In this document: in pieces, positions 49,611-62,671 of the stretch
Position numbering within the stretch: position 1 is the first letter of the stretch
Layout of the letters: every line of letters starts with the position of its first letter
Assembly: GCA_023055505.1 (NCBI GenBank)
Contig: JALIRH010000031.1
Span: 2,564,485-2,628,484 of the forward strand
Direction of reading: 5' to 3'
Length of the DNA stretch: 64,000 nt
From: Callipepla californica brunnescens
Lineage: Eukaryota; Chordata; Aves; Galliformes; Odontophoridae
The notes under the pieces: model-generated
Databases searched by the model: none
Told to the model about the DNA's origin: nothing
What the model saw: the letters and a program-made list of their open reading frames with translations, nothing else
Position numbers and translations under genes: made by a program

Positions 49611-49915
49611 TAGATTCATAGATTCATTAGGTTGGAAAGGGCCTACAAGATCATCTAGTCCAACCATCCTCACACCACCATCCCTACCCACCAAGCTACT
49701 AAATCAAATCCCTTAGCACCTCATCTAAACGCTTCTTGAACAGCGCTAGGGACGGTGCCTCAACCACCTCCTTAGGCAGGCCATTCCAGTGCCGGACCAC
49801 TCTCTCAGAGAAAAAAAAATTCCTCAAGTCTAATCTATGTTTACTTAAAACATTTATTCTTACCCCTTCTCTCCAAGAAGAAATACACTCCACATTACAC
49901 ATGAACCGATGTCTA
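49611..49915 (-). mobile_element. CR1 LINE fragment, antisense
   Basis: 'agattcattaggttggaaag', 'tgcctcaaccacctccttag', 'ggcaggccattccagtgccg' and 'ctctcagagaaaaaaaaatt'. On the minus strand a CR1 ORF2 C-terminal reading is visible ([20 protein letters not shown]), indicating a fairly young copy. Confidence 0.92.
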
Positions 49916-51368
49916 AAGGAATGAACACATAATGTAAAGTTACATTCTGAGTTTCTGTCCTACCTCAGCCATTTCAACAATTTTTACAAAATTATTAGTC
50001 CTTTCTTGTTTATCCTATCTATATCATGGTAAAACAATTCTTTAGTATTCCAAGGAATAAAAATATTTGGTGAGAAAATGCTTCTGAAAGCAAAAGCTGT
50101 TGAAGAGAGTTAGTAGCATTATATTTTGAATCATTTTCCATCATAAAGCATCTGCAAATGCCTTCCAATATGGTCACAGATTTCTTGTTAAGGAGGCATT
50201 AAAAGAAATGGCTACTGTAGAGTATTTGATATTCCTGTTATATAAGTTACGTAAAGTAAAATTAAATGGGTTATGCTACTAAGTGAGTCAAGCTGATAGT
50301 AAATTTATCATCCTTCACATAAATAAAACCCCATTTGCTCTGAATATTCATATTTTTTGAAGTGAAACTTGTGATTGCAGTGAATGTAGACAGCAAGGCT
50401 TGCAACTGGTGCTTTTTAACACTACGTACACCCTCCAGCACAGAGTAAGGTTTCCTATAGAGTTTCAATGTCTGCTTAGCTGATCACTATAAACAAAGAG
50501 AAGAGTCACTAATACAATCTTTTCACTCTTTTAAGAGTTGTAAGGCGTCAGCTGGAATAGCAGATTCATTTAGGGAGCAGTGTAAAAAGAAGTGGGTCAT
50601 TTAGACAGGAACCAGTGATGATAATCAGAAGTCTACAGAAAAGAAAATCTTAACAATTAAAGAGTGAGACAAATGATGGGCTTGGGATTAAATGAGAAAG
50701 CCACAAGGGAAACACAGTCCATTCCAAAGAATTGAACAGGTCAAGTTTCTGTATGTGCAGTTTAACTTAAACTGCAGAAAAAATAAAAGATTTGACATGG
50801 GAAAAAAGAGACTTTCAAACAGAATGATGGACTTATAGTGGACTCTTAGAGAAGGATTTGTAATTTGCATTACTAGAAGTCCTTGATAATGTGTAAAAAC
50901 ATCTGACAGGAGTGCTCACTGAGGAGCGTGTGAGACTAGATTACTTATGGTTTCTTATAGATTTATTTTTCTATCAAACAAAACTTTTCTTCTGCTTTCT
51001 ATGTCTTTATTTGCTCAAATACTTCAAAGAATGACTATCCTTGGATCTGTATGAACTTGTATTAAAAACTGAAATAAATTAAAAATTTTTTCAGAAAAAA
51101 TATTGACCATTTCTAGTCACTGCCTATTTAAGAACACAAATGTTGTATGAAAAAGAAGAAAGTTTCTTCACATTAGAAAAAGGTCAGAAAGACCAATGAA
51201 GGAGAGATACAAACAAAAAGTCAGACTCCTCCACGCTTTTCAATGTGTTTCATCTACATGAGTATTTTCCCAATTTGAGGCACTCTGTGCTGTGGAAAGA
51301 ACGTGTCTGTAGTTTTGTTAATCAACTGATTATCTACTTCTGCTGTCAGATGAGATGCCTCATTAGCC

Positions 51369-51390
51369 TTTTTTTTTTTTTTTTTTTTTT
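51369..51390. repeat. Poly(T) tract
   Basis: Twenty-two consecutive T followed by 'ctttt'. No adjacent retroelement identified. Confidence 0.9.
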
Positions 51391-53837
51391 CTTTTGAGCA
51401 GGCAGCTGATGTATATCTTTATGCATCAGCACTATTGTGCTGTGGAAACTGTTTCTCTCCACCTTTCCTTCTGTTTCTCTTTACTCACAGTATTTAAAAT
51501 ACAGCTTAGAGATTTTTTGTACCTCAGGACACATTTCTCCCTGAGCTGTATTGGCTTAAGCATTGATGACTGCTCTAAAGTCAAACAGTTCCTGCTGTGC
51601 TCGGTGGTAGGAGACCGCAAAAGGTAACTAGAGGTTCTTCACCTTCTCTTGAATAGGCTTGCTGGGATGAGGCAAAAGTTATGTAGCTGCTGAGAAAGTG
51701 ACAATGAACTTGGTGATAGTGTGAGCCTGTTCCCACTGGAGTATTTTCCCAAATTGTAGTACTTTTCAAGTAAAGATGTTCACGATATTGTCACTGTCCT
51801 TACTGAAGTTACACTCTGAATAATTACACTTACCATCAGTTTATTAACTTTCGTGCTCAGATACTGTAGGATTAATCAGTCTCTCCAAACAATTTATTTT
51901 AATTGGCTAATTAGCAATAAAATTGTTGATTGTTGTTTTTTTTCCTAGAAATGTATACTGTCACTCAATTATTTTGCTGATACATTCAAGAAGATACCAG
52001 CGGATTCTAAATTTCCAGCTGTTATTTGTATTTGAAAATACTGCTCCACATTCAATGAATGAAGGCAAGACTGAAACATCTTTATTTAACTCAAACAATA
52101 CCACACACCAATGGAGCTGTTCCTCATCAGAAAATGCAGCACAATCCACACTCAGAGTAGGGTTCAAAATGCCAGGATAATTTAAAAAGAGAAAATAAAG
52201 AGAAACAAAACAAATACAGAAACAATAATGGTTTCAGTATCTGTCACAAAGACTTTTTTAATTGCCATTAGATCTCTGAAAACCAGTAAAATATTGGCGA
52301 AGCAGCCACTGCCTTTCATTGCAATGTTCAGCAAAGTTCTGTAGTATATACAGCACAAGAATGAGCAAAATGAAAATCTATCTGCTCTTCTCCAGACTGA
52401 CAGTCAATGAGTAGTCTGGCTATCATGATTATACAGAAAAAGCTCCAGGAGTAACAGGCCATCTCCAGATCTTAAACATTTCTTTTGGGCCTCTTCTTTT
52501 CCATTACATATCTGAAAGGAGATGATGATGGGAACTAAGCAATATTTTTTTTCTACGCATTTGCCTATTCATGGCAACTTCCAAGGTTTTCCCCTGCTTA
52601 CCCTGGAAAAATCACCAAAATATTTCTCATAATTTATGTTTTTATTTTTTAGGATTTTTTTACAGATACTTTGGTTGTCTTCAGGGTGATTTCTTCTGGT
52701 AAAATATGTTTTCTTCCATTGTCAAATTCACTTTAAAAGGGGATCTTGTGATGTAGCATGGGTTCTTCAGGTGATATTAAAGTAATTCCGTGTTTGTTCA
52801 CCAGTCCAGGGTGGGCAAAGCTGTGGCTGTGATTTGGATTTTGGTTCTCTCTACTTATTTATCAAAATGTGCTTTTTCCACTGGATGCTTAGTGTTCTCA
52901 TCACATTTACTCCAGTGTAGCACCATGGCAGAGCTACCTCTGAGCTTCAGTGGACAGATGAGCTGTCCTAATTAAATAATGTAGGCCAGACGATTATTAG
53001 TCCTCACACTGTAGGGGACTGACCTGGGTGTGGAGGGACAAGTATGTAATAAACAACCTCACCCCTGTCATGGGAGCAAGGATGAAATTGCACCAAGCTC
53101 ATCCTCAGCACATACCCTGCCCCAGACAACACAGGAAGACAACGCAACTAGGAGGACAGCCAGAATTTCCAAATCCAGCAGTTTACGTCAGCTTTTACCG
53201 TGTTCATCTTCTGTTTACTCTTTTTCTACAGAAACGTTACAACAGAAAGTTGAGGTATTAGACTTTGAACTGTATTTACAAAGAATTAATCCATTTTCTT
53301 TTGGCTCATCCAGCTGCATGAATTCAGTGTGCTTCACTGTGATTTTAGTGACTGTGTTGACTTACCATATGGGACAAAATGAGATTTTGGAAACAAAAAC
53401 TACTGTTTTATTTGGCTCTTAGACTAACAAAAACTGAAGGGCACACATTGCAGCCTGCCACAGTGAAACCAACACACAGAGTATGACTTTGCAAATTGAG
53501 AGACTGGTCCATCTAAAAAAGGATTAAAATCATTGTGAATGAGAAATACTCTTTTCCCTCCACCAGTGTTCAGGCTTTCACTTTTATTTTTTAATGCAAG
53601 GATAAATAACAGGTCAGTCTATGAATATTTATGAGTACGAACTCCAAAACCCAAAACTAAATAAAAATAAAAAAACAGTTCTCTAAAATGATATTTACTT
53701 TGAGGGTATATTTTGCTGGGCAAACTGTCCAGTTCATACCAGGAATCATTAAGAAGCCATACCAAGGTCAGAAATAATGGAGCAGACTTTGTCTGGTACA
53801 CTGGCTTTCATAAAGAAACGGCCAGCCAAGAAGGGAG

Positions 53838-53864
53838 AGAAAAAAAAAAAAAAAAGAGAGAGAG
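53838..53864. repeat. A-rich / (GA)n simple repeat
   Basis: A run of about 16 A followed by gagagagaga. Confidence 0.85.
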
Positions 53865-56800
53865 ATTGAGCTTCTGTTAGTAGCACAAAACATCTGCATT
53901 TTATCTCATGTACCAGATGACGAAATGACTTTGGAAATCAGGAGATACACCAGTGTAAGCTTGATTCACCAAGTGAACACATGAACACACACCTTTTCAA
54001 CTAGATAAGAAGTTTTGCAGGTCAGGTCTTTGTTTTGCCTATTGACCGTAAATACAGCATCATGAAAATTCATTCATTCCTTGGTTACATGGTTTAGTTT
54101 ACCACATATTTCTAAAAATTACAAAAGGGAAAAAAAAAGATGAATAATGAGATCAAACACAAAACTGAATATATATTTCTTTACATGTAGATTATATATG
54201 CTGTAATAAATTATGATGCTAAATAGCAGCTGGTTCTTTCTGTTGCATACCACTCCCAGTAATGAGAGCAACCTCCTACAAACAGCCACTGATCAACTGT
54301 ATCCATCTTGTGTATTTTCCTATTCCTAAATACAGAATTAAAAAGAACTGGTAAGAACGCAGTGTGCTAAAAGAGTTCTGATTGAGCGAAACTCAGGCTT
54401 TAAAAGAATTATTAGGTTTTGCTGACCTTAATGCAGATACGCAGATAAATATGCAAAGGTCTCAGAACAGAGAAAAGTAGAAAAAAGTGGAATGAGATGG
54501 GCAGAAGATGGAAGGGAAATCAGCAGCAGGAAAGGATGTAGTTTTCCAAATGAGAATTTGTTACGACATTTAGAGTACAGAATCGGAACATCATGGAAAG
54601 AGTTAGGAGCACTTTTTAAGCATCATCCAAATATGAAAATTTGAGTTGCTGAGACTAGTAAAAATGATTCACTATCCCACATTGATTTCATATTCTAGCT
54701 ATTTGTAAAGTACTGCCATTGGTTTTAAAGACAACCAGGCTGAGAATTAATCGTTGTTGCAGACTGTAATTTACTTTTCAGCACTCCTAAAGTTTCTTTA
54801 AATTTACAGTTCACGTAGTCTTTGAAATGGGATAGGTCTAGTATTTTATTACACAAATATATTGTTTCCATTATGTTTTATTGTGTGTATGCAATTGTAA
54901 TTACCTCAAGGAGATATGTAACCTGTTTTTTGTCTTTATTTCCTGACCATATCGATTTTGCTAGGCCAGTGTCACGTATAGCATAAAACCAGACAAACTA
55001 GGTAGCATCTCAGTTGGATTCTACTCAAATCACATCCCACTACACAGTGCAAAATACACATGCATGTTCCTCCCTGCAACAACTGCGCCATGGTCCAGCA
55101 ATGAAATACCTTGCAAAAATACTCTCCTTTATAGAATCCAATGTCTTCTAAGCTATAAGCCAAGGGTATTACAATTAGAAATATGTAACAGTAGCTACTT
55201 TGATAGCAACTTAGAATTTAACTATTTTAGGTAGGCCTCCTTTTTATTTTAAGAAAAGCATGAATCAAAGGATCTAAAACTAGAGAAAATAAACCAACTT
55301 TTATCTTCCTGAACACTTACTTCTTGTGTTACTTATGAAGTCTGTTGTACATTATGAGTGCTAGAGAGAGCAAGATGGACAGTGGTGAACATGAGTATAT
55401 GTGAGCAAGGAGTCTTATAGTGCAGTTGTGACTTAAAACAAATAAAAGGATGGAACATAAGCTGTTTTGAATGCCATTACATTTAAAGCTATATCTGTTA
55501 AGATACGGACATTTCTCAGCTCATATGCTCTGAGATTTTGGAGGGCTTTTTGTGTTGATGTTTATTTTTAAAAAGAATTTCATTTTCTATAACAAACAGT
55601 GAGCATGTGAAGAGGAACACACTTATTTCCCCAAAGACCTAAATTTTTCACCCTGAATATTTTTGAGAAGTCAAATTGAAAAACTGTGAGAGACAGTTCA
55701 AAATATAAAATACTTAGGTAAAACATGGCATAAGAGCCAATTTGAAGAAATTACCCCAACAAACTAAGACAAAACCTCAGTCTCTCAATTTGATAAGCCC
55801 TCAAACAAACTGAGTAGGCAGAATACTAGGTAGCTGCAGAACTGCAGTGAGCCCTAACTCAAGTAATGGCATGGCATGATTCAATTTATGTTTCCAGAAG
55901 GGAACTGGGGAGATTGATCTGGATATGTCAAAGTTGTTACTCATTCTGACAAAGAAACAAGAATCAATGTGACATTTAGTCAAATTCTGGCTTGAGTAAT
56001 TTTAAATATAAGATGATTTAGTTTGAGAAACCCAAGAAAGAATATTAGCATAAGGATAAAAACAGCTCAGTAGGTCTGAAAAGGTCATATATTTTGGCCT
56101 AAAGAAAAAAATAGAGCAGAACAGGATAATAATAGAATACAATATTTTTTTCAGAGTCTACATTTCATTTTTAGAGAATGGCTGGTTTGCAATTTAAAAT
56201 CACAGACTTAGAGCTTCTACATTTAGAAGTTTCATTCACAACCATAAGAGATAAAAACAGAAAAGAACTAATGGAATATTGTAGACTTCCCAAGTATGCA
56301 ATGGTAGCCTTCCGGGGCCATGAGGAAGACAAAGAACAACAAAGCAGATCGTGTTGAGCCATGAACTTTATCCTTGCCTCAGACTTGCATATGGGTAAGG
56401 AAATGTGACAGGTCAGAGCAGAGGGCTGAAGCCTCTGAGGTGGCAGTTCTTTCTGATGGCCAACAAACTCTTCCCTTGAAGACAGGCAACTTTGTTATTT
56501 GTAATTTAACTAGTTATTCCAATGTGTTAGTAACCTTGCTTGTCATAGTCCACTGAGTGAAGTTTTCACTGATGAACTGAAGACTTTCTAATGGCTAAAA
56601 ACTGTGAGTTGAAGCTTTCATTTATCATTAGTCCAAAGGACAAGGAAATATGGTTTGCACTACAAATTTTCTTGATGTTTTTTCAGAGCTGTTCTTGGGA
56701 AAGCTTGTTCTTTGAAGTAATTTGCACAAGTTTCTGTAGCAAAATATTTTGCATCATATTTGCCTGTTTTGAAAACATTTTCCATGCAAGAAATTACATT

Positions 56801-57849
56801 TAATAACTTCTCTGAACTTGTCTTCTGTGGTGTTTTTCAGGAAATGAAATCCTATTTCCAGTTTCCAGAGGAAAAACTCATTTTAACTTTCCAGATTATT
56901 ATTTTTTTAAGTAGATCATTGAATGTTAAGATTTCATATTTCTCCTAACAGTCCCCAGCTGCGACATGTGAGTGCTTATACTCAGTTGAAAAGCTAGTCC
57001 CACGCCAGGTAACAGAAGCACAACTGCTTGTGTACGTTCCCCTCTGGTGGTATATTGCATACACTGCAGAAAGCAGTAAACGGTGCCAAAGGGGAAGATT
57101 AACTGGAATTAATACTTTGCCAAAACAAAAAAAAAAAAATCCTTATTTCTCAATTCTTAGGATTAAAATATTTTGAAACAGTGAACTCATTGAAACATTC
57201 TTCAATAGTAGTTAACCTGTCTACGTAGCTTTATCTTACTGCTATTTATTTTCTATACTGCACCAACTCTCTTGCCAAGATCAAGGTCCTTTTCCCCTGG
57301 CAACGCACACTTCAATAATATTTCTGAGCTGCTTCTTCCCACACATAAATGGTACTAAATTACAGTACTTAAAACTGCCTGGTAGGGATTTTCAAAGAAA
57401 TAAAATAAAACTTCAGCCTGAGTAAGGTAGCTAGATGCAAAGCTGTTGAAAAGGGAAATGAAAAGTAGTTTTTACTGCACATTTATAGATCAGTGAATGG
57501 GAAAATCCTGAATCAAATAACTGATGAAGGAACTGAGTATGTGCAACTGAAGGCAGGCTTCAGGAAGGTCCTTCCGTCAGTTATAATTTTAGAGACAAAA
57601 TGAAATATATTAAATAAAAACTACATGGCCTTCCATAAATTAAACAATGTTCAGCTTCAGAGACTGCCACATGACAAGTGTGTAAAGTGAAAGTGCTTAC
57701 AATTTACAGGCCAGGTGGGTTAGTGGCAGGCACAACACCAAGCTCAGAGATGTAGCTGATATGACAGAAAGAAAGGATGCCATCAGAAGGAATCTGGACA
57801 AACTTGAAAAGTAGGCCCATGTACCCCTGATGAGGTTCAATAAAGATTC

Positions 57850-58084
57850 TGCACTTGGGTAACAAGAGTGGTGAGACAGTGGCACAGTCTGGCCAGAGAA
57901 GCTGTGGGTGCCTTAACCCTGGGGATGTTCAAGGCCAGGTTGGATGGGTTCCTCAGTAGCCTGTGCTGGTTGGTAGAAACCCAGCTCCCTCCCAGCAGGG
58001 AGCTGGAACTTCTTGAAGGTCTTTCTTCAAGGTCTCTTCACACCCAAGCTATTCTATGATTCAATTATGTTATAATTTTATGAT
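57850..58084 (+). mobile_element. CR1 LINE 3' end, sense
   Basis: 'gaagctgtgggtgccttaac', 'gttcaaggccaggttggatg', and a 3' end of 'attctatgattc' followed by degenerate copies to 58084. Confidence 0.93.
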
Positions 58085-60377
58085 CCACAACAATAGGAGA
58101 ATAAAATCCTGAGTGCTGCTCAATTTAGCAAAATTAAGACCAAATATTTAGCTTTCTCAGAGTATTCTTTATGTTACAGATGGCAAGAAGAACATCCAGT
58201 AAGGATTTTTTCAATAATTTAGTAAGGAAAACTATATATAGCTAGGGATTAATGTCTTGCAAGTAATCATCTGACAGTAAATTTTTGTATCTTACAGAAT
58301 GAGAAATGGCCAAGTGGAAGGTTTCTTTGAGTATTCTTTAGATAAGTAAAGTGAACACATTTGCATGCTGGTATGGTTAGGTGCATCTAGAGATCTGACA
58401 AAGGCTTGGATTGCCCTCATCACCCAGGGACATTTAAACATACTTTCATCTGCTGAAACAACATACTGAGACCTGAAATAGAGAAAATAGGCTTTCAGCA
58501 GAGGAAAAAGCCATAGAAAATATATCAGTAACTGAGGGAATGGATATACATTCACAGGAAATGCCATGACAACCACACCTTCCCAGTTCAAAGGGCTAAG
58601 AAAAGCAGATCTAAATGCTCATTCTTCTCAAGAAGGATGAAATTTATATGCAACTAAAACCAGTATTTTAAAATTAACTTGCACCTCTAGCACTTTACTT
58701 TCTAAATCACGTGACTGTTAATCCATATGTAAATATACAGCTTATGCATAAGTAATACAAGGGACAGAGCCAAATCAGGAGTTTTAAAGAAGTCTTTCTT
58801 CACTCTAACTGCTCAGTGAATCTAAATCCCAACAGCATGAACCTGACTACAAAGAGCCCAGCCCTGATAATGAGCTGCTTTCTTTTTATACGTACATTGC
58901 ACTGCAGACCCTCTGGCCTGTGCCCAACTGAACCCTGGAAATTCTCTCAGACCTTTGTTCAGAGAGCGCAGAGATGCTACAGCCAGAATGATGATAATGA
59001 GGAAAGCCTTACTAATTTCCTACCATATCCGTAGCTCTTCAGTATTGTGCCAGTGATCATCAAGACTTATAACACTACAGTCATTCACTGTCTTGCTCAA
59101 ATTTATTCATGAGTAGATCTGATAAAGAATGGCTATGTTCTCACTGAGTGCCCTGCTGTTAAAGAGTCCAGCTTTGTGTCCCTGCTTTGTCCTGCGCTGT
59201 CCAAGGATATCGTATTGAGAGTTTTTGTAGAATAGAGTTGTTAAGGTGCTCTGAGCCACTGGCACGGTCAGTTGTAAATGTGACATATTGTTATGGACTG
59301 CCTCTTAGCCACATTGATGTGAAACTCTTTCAGAGATAGCTATGGCTCAACCCACCCAGCAGTATGGTTTTAAATAGTAACAATTATTACTATTTTAATT
59401 AATTCCTCCTCCTGTTTCTGTGCCATGTTACTATACATATACCACTTTTCTCCTAATTGCCTCTTCATTGTGTAAAATCCATATCATTTCTTCTTGTGAG
59501 AAACAACTGTATATATGTTGCCAGTTTTTCTATTTCCTACTTTGATCAAGAGCTTTTTCTTTTGTGAATTTCATTCAAAATAACAATTTTCAAAATTATT
59601 TTGCTGCAACAGGAGAACAAGAAAGTGTATCGAATACCACTTAGGTGGTAGCAGATAGTGTCAGTCAGTCCATTAGCCTATACAAGCCCACACATTTAAT
59701 TGGCAGGACAAGCTGGATGTGCTGAGGTGTTAAACTGTCTGCATCCCTCTTCTGCTTTATTCCTTATTTTAGATTTCTAAAAAATTAAAAGGCTACTGTC
59801 TTCTGTTCACTCGCTCATTATTACTTTCTCATCACACATTCATTATCCCATTGTTATGACTGCTTGGCTCAAAATGCAGACTCGCACACTGAGGCAACAG
59901 ACTTTCTTTGCATTTAGTACAGTCCTTGAATCTCCTTGGCACTGAGCCTATGCAAAGCATAACCAAGGTCTTAGCTTCCTGCAGGCATAAAAATTCAATT
60001 TGAAACACATCCAGAGCCTTTCTTTTGGAGGGAAATAGCAGGCAATATCACTGGGGAGAATTAGTTTACTAATCATCTTTCCAGACGTTTCCCTTTCCTT
60101 CTCAGAGATTTCTCCCTTAGATACAAGGTAATGGTCCGACAAACAGCTACTGCAAAGGCTCAACAAAAATACCTCACTACATCAAGTCCCCAAATTTACA
60201 TACCATCCTTTTCTTCCTGTTTGTAATCTTTCAGGAATAGAGATCAGAATATGGATTTGGAGCACTACTCGTAAACTAAAAATATTTAGCTAAATTCTCC
60301 TTGATTGCAATGAGAAGTCTAGAATAGTGCTTTAGTGACTCTCAGAATAATTTTTCTGTTTTCATTTATTAATACTC

Positions 60378-60905
60378 TGTCAACAGTTCATGGGCCAGTT
60401 CAGCCCAGTTCTGTGACGAATGGGGTGCAGGATCCACAGACTGATGCCATGGAAAAGGGGAAGGGGAATAAGGTAGAGGGAAGGGAGATGGGCCTAAAAA
60501 CAAAACAGCAGCAATGATCTATCTGAGGAGGAAAAACTAATTTACTTAATAAGATATCAGAATACAAAATAACACAATATAATTGGAATTGAAGCTAATA
60601 AATAAAGTGAGAGAAAAAGTGTCTGAAACTGAAGGCCTCATGCTAAAGCTGAAGGCGAGATGGCTAGGGAACCTCCACTGCTGAGATGATCAGCAAAAGA
60701 GGCAGTCTCAGGACTTGTGTGCAGTTTTATCTTTCACTCTGAGAGGATAAATGAGAATGCAAAGTCCTCTGGGGTATGTAGTTCTGAGAACCAGGTAGCT
60801 GGTTCAGCAGTCCACGGAACTGGAGCATTAATTCTTTAACTTCCAGTACCTTACATGATGTTACAGTGTTGAATACCGATAACAAAAAATCAAAAGGCCA
60901 TGATT
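60378..60905. mobile_element. Solo LTR, second copy of the 40.7-kb family
   Basis: Starts TGTCAACAGTT, shares long stretches with the 40.7-kb copy ('aataacacaatataattgga', 'tgcaaagtcctctggggta') and ends 'ggccatgatt', a decayed form of CCATGACA. Flanks 'tactc' (60373-60377) and 'tacta' (60906-60910) are a 4-of-5 target duplication. The decayed end and duplication suggest an older insertion than the 40.7-kb copy. Confidence 0.85.
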
Positions 60906-61107
60906 TACTAGTCATTTAAGAGAGTGGAGTTGAACGCAATAATCAATTTTTTCCATTTTGGAGCTCTAATTCCAAAAATCCAAGGAGACACATTGTAACA
61001 ACAGCTTAAGAAAAAATCAAAGGAAATAGTCATCTCAGAATAAGGAAAATGAACAAAAAAATATGGAAAACAGTCTAAAAGAGCCTTTTGTTTCATTTTA
61101 ATTCCAG

Positions 61108-61191
61108 CTGAAAAAAAACAGTTGCAACCATGTGATCCTTTGTGCAGGACCTGTATCAAATCTGCTGAATTCTGCACTTCATGTCCAGAAG
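61108..61191 (+). CDS. PCSK5: PCSK5 exon P: PC5B furin-like repeat, first half
   Basis: 84 bases; acceptor 'tttaattccag', donor 'gtaaga'. It encodes AEKKQLQPCDPLCRTC then IKSAEFCTSCPE, five cysteines. It corresponds to KLQPCHSSCKTC...LCTSCPKG of human PC5B. Phase 1 on both sides, so it joins exon O in frame as FWS-A-EKKQLQPC. Confidence 0.93.
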
Positions 61192-61673
61192 GTAAGAGAC
61201 TTCAGCTTCTTTGGATAAGATTTGCAGAAGACAAAATACACTGTATGTTACATACTTTAGTGCTATCTTGGTAACTAGAAAGACCGTTAGCTGCTGAAGT
61301 CAGGCATCAGCTAGGAGCTGATCACATACCCTTATCAATAAGGGTAAAAACATTGTGAAGTAAATGTTGCTCCTTTCTCTTCAGCCAAAATCTGTAGACA
61401 TGATGTAGGAATTACTGATGAGGGCTTCATTCAGGGAGATGTACGAAATAACCCTGATGATTCTTTCTAACCTTAAATTTCAGTGAAGGTTGAATTACTA
61501 CATTTCCCAGCTACTTTGGGAAATTTTTTAAATAGTGTTTTATTCATGTTTTCAGACATCAGAAAGCCAGACTTCCATGTAGATGAAAGCATTTTTATAG
61601 CCACCAGAGGCAAAAACCCTTTGGAAATATTTCTAATTGGTGTTTATTCCCACCTGGGTCTCTCTTTCGCCAG
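61192..61673. other. Intron P-Q
   Basis: 482-base intron, gtaaga...cgccag. 'gatgattctttctaaccttaaatttc' near 61457 resembles a very short CR1 tail; otherwise nothing. Confidence 0.8.
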
Positions 61674-61869
61674 GAAAATTTCTTGTCCACAATACATGTG
61701 TCCCTCAGTGTCCACAACAAACTTTTGCTGATGTTGAAAGTGGGGAGTGCAAGATGTGCATGGACAATTGTGAGGTGTGCACCGATCCCTGGCACTGCCA
61801 GAAGTGCCAGTCGGAACAAGGACAGCCTTTCTTCCTTCACAATGGCAGATGCTTACAGGAATGTCCTGA
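61674..61869 (+). CDS. PCSK5: PCSK5 exon Q: last exon in the window
   Basis: 196 bases; acceptor 'tctctctttcgccag', donor 'gtaagt'. It encodes KFLVHNTCVPQCPQQTFADV, ESGECKMCMDNCEVC, WHCQKCQSEQGQPFFLHNGR and ends CLQECPE: ten cysteines. The QxGxPxFLHxGRC segment is a clear PC5B match. It leaves in phase 2, so the final Glu codon is completed by an exon beyond the window. Several more repeats, the membrane span and the tail should follow downstream. Confidence 0.95.
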
Positions 61870-62249
61870 GTAAGTAGCCCCTGTTACATGATTGCTCCTT
61901 ACTTCCTCACTTTGCCCCTCCTCTTTATAATCTAAATCCTTAATCTTTAATAGACCTTTGAAGAGAAAGCTTAATGCAACCTTAGGTACTAAAAAATACC
62001 ACAAAGTAAAAGTCATTTTCAGATGGCCTGAATAAACAAAATGTTCTATGGTTTAGAGAAGAAGTGAAAAATCAAAAGTGAAACTAGATAGGAAGTGCTG
62101 TGACTAATTTTACTGGTCCCATTGTCTCCAAAAAGACCACAGTGTTTCAGGAATGTTGTTTATGGGTTCTGACAATAAATGTCTAGTCTTTCTCCTAACC
62201 TGTACTTTACTCAGAGTAGTACATAGTAAGGGTGTGAACAACTTATTCC

Positions 62250-62478
62250 AGATGCCATCCTCAAGCGAGTGGAAGAACTTCTTTCCTTTGAGCGTGACAG
62301 AGCTCTAGAATAAACTGCCCAGAGAGGCTGTGGAGTTTCCATCTCTGGGTATATTTCAAATCCACTTGGGCATTTCAACACTTTACTGTGCAAACTACAC
62401 TAGAGAAACTAATTTGGCAGAGGGTTGAACTCAGTGATCTCCAGAGGTCTCTTCCAAGGATTCTGTGATTCTGTGAAC
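62250..62478 (+). mobile_element. CR1 LINE 3' end, sense
   Basis: 'aataaactgcccagagaggc', 'ctgtggagtttccatctctg', ending 'aaggattctgtgattctgtg'. The element is of the CR1 subfamily with a tgtgattc-type terminal repeat. Confidence 0.9.
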
Positions 62479-62633
62479 CAAGAAGGTGAATGTTTCAGAG
62501 GTCTGATCTGGAAATATAATAACTTCTGAGGCTTTTCTATCCTTGGCTTACATCCTTTAATTCTTACTCTAACAAGTAGAATTAATTCACTATCTCAAGT
62601 TCTCCTGTTATCTCTGCTTTCTTTGTTAGCATT

Positions 62634-62671
62634 CATTGAAGCTATATATATATATATATATAGCTTCAATG
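62634..62671. repeat. 38-bp perfect palindrome with (TA)n core
   Basis: 'cattgaagctatata' and its exact reverse complement 'tatatagcttcaatg' flank an unbroken TA run. All 19 base pairs match with no spacer, so it could extrude as a cruciform. Confidence 0.95.

Larger units (their letters stand above)
49176..61107. other. Intron O-P (11.9 kb)
   Basis: gtaagt...attccag. Contains CR1 copies at 49611-49915 (antisense) and 57850-58084 (sense), a 22-T run (51369-51390), an A/GA tract (53838-53864) and a solo LTR (60378-60905). I scanned it for an exon encoding a basic linker as in mammalian PC5B and found none with fitting splice sites and phase. Confidence 0.75.
2892..61869 (+). other. PCSK5: PCSK5 locus (partial): P-domain end, PC5A and PC5B cysteine-rich region
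   Basis: Seventeen exons on one strand join in frame through canonical GT-AG introns to give the C-terminal half of proprotein convertase subtilisin/kexin type 5. The enzyme is a secretory-pathway serine endoprotease that cleaves precursors after paired basic residues. This region is not catalytic: it holds the end of the P domain and the cysteine-rich domain, which in this family tethers the enzyme to heparan sulfate proteoglycans and TIMPs at the cell surface (established knowledge). A stop-containing PLAC exon followed by further furin-like exons separates PCSK5 from its paralogue PCSK6 (PACE4), which ends after the PLAC exon. The 5' half and the transmembrane/cytoplasmic 3' end are outside the window. 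Confidence 0.95.

Noticed and set aside
53030..53422. A 130-codon open frame with an acceptor-like 'tttttctacag' at 53230, considered as the missing linker exon
   Set aside because: The nearest donor ('gaggta' at 53254) would leave phase 0 where phase 1 is needed, and the peptide lacks similarity to the mammalian linker.
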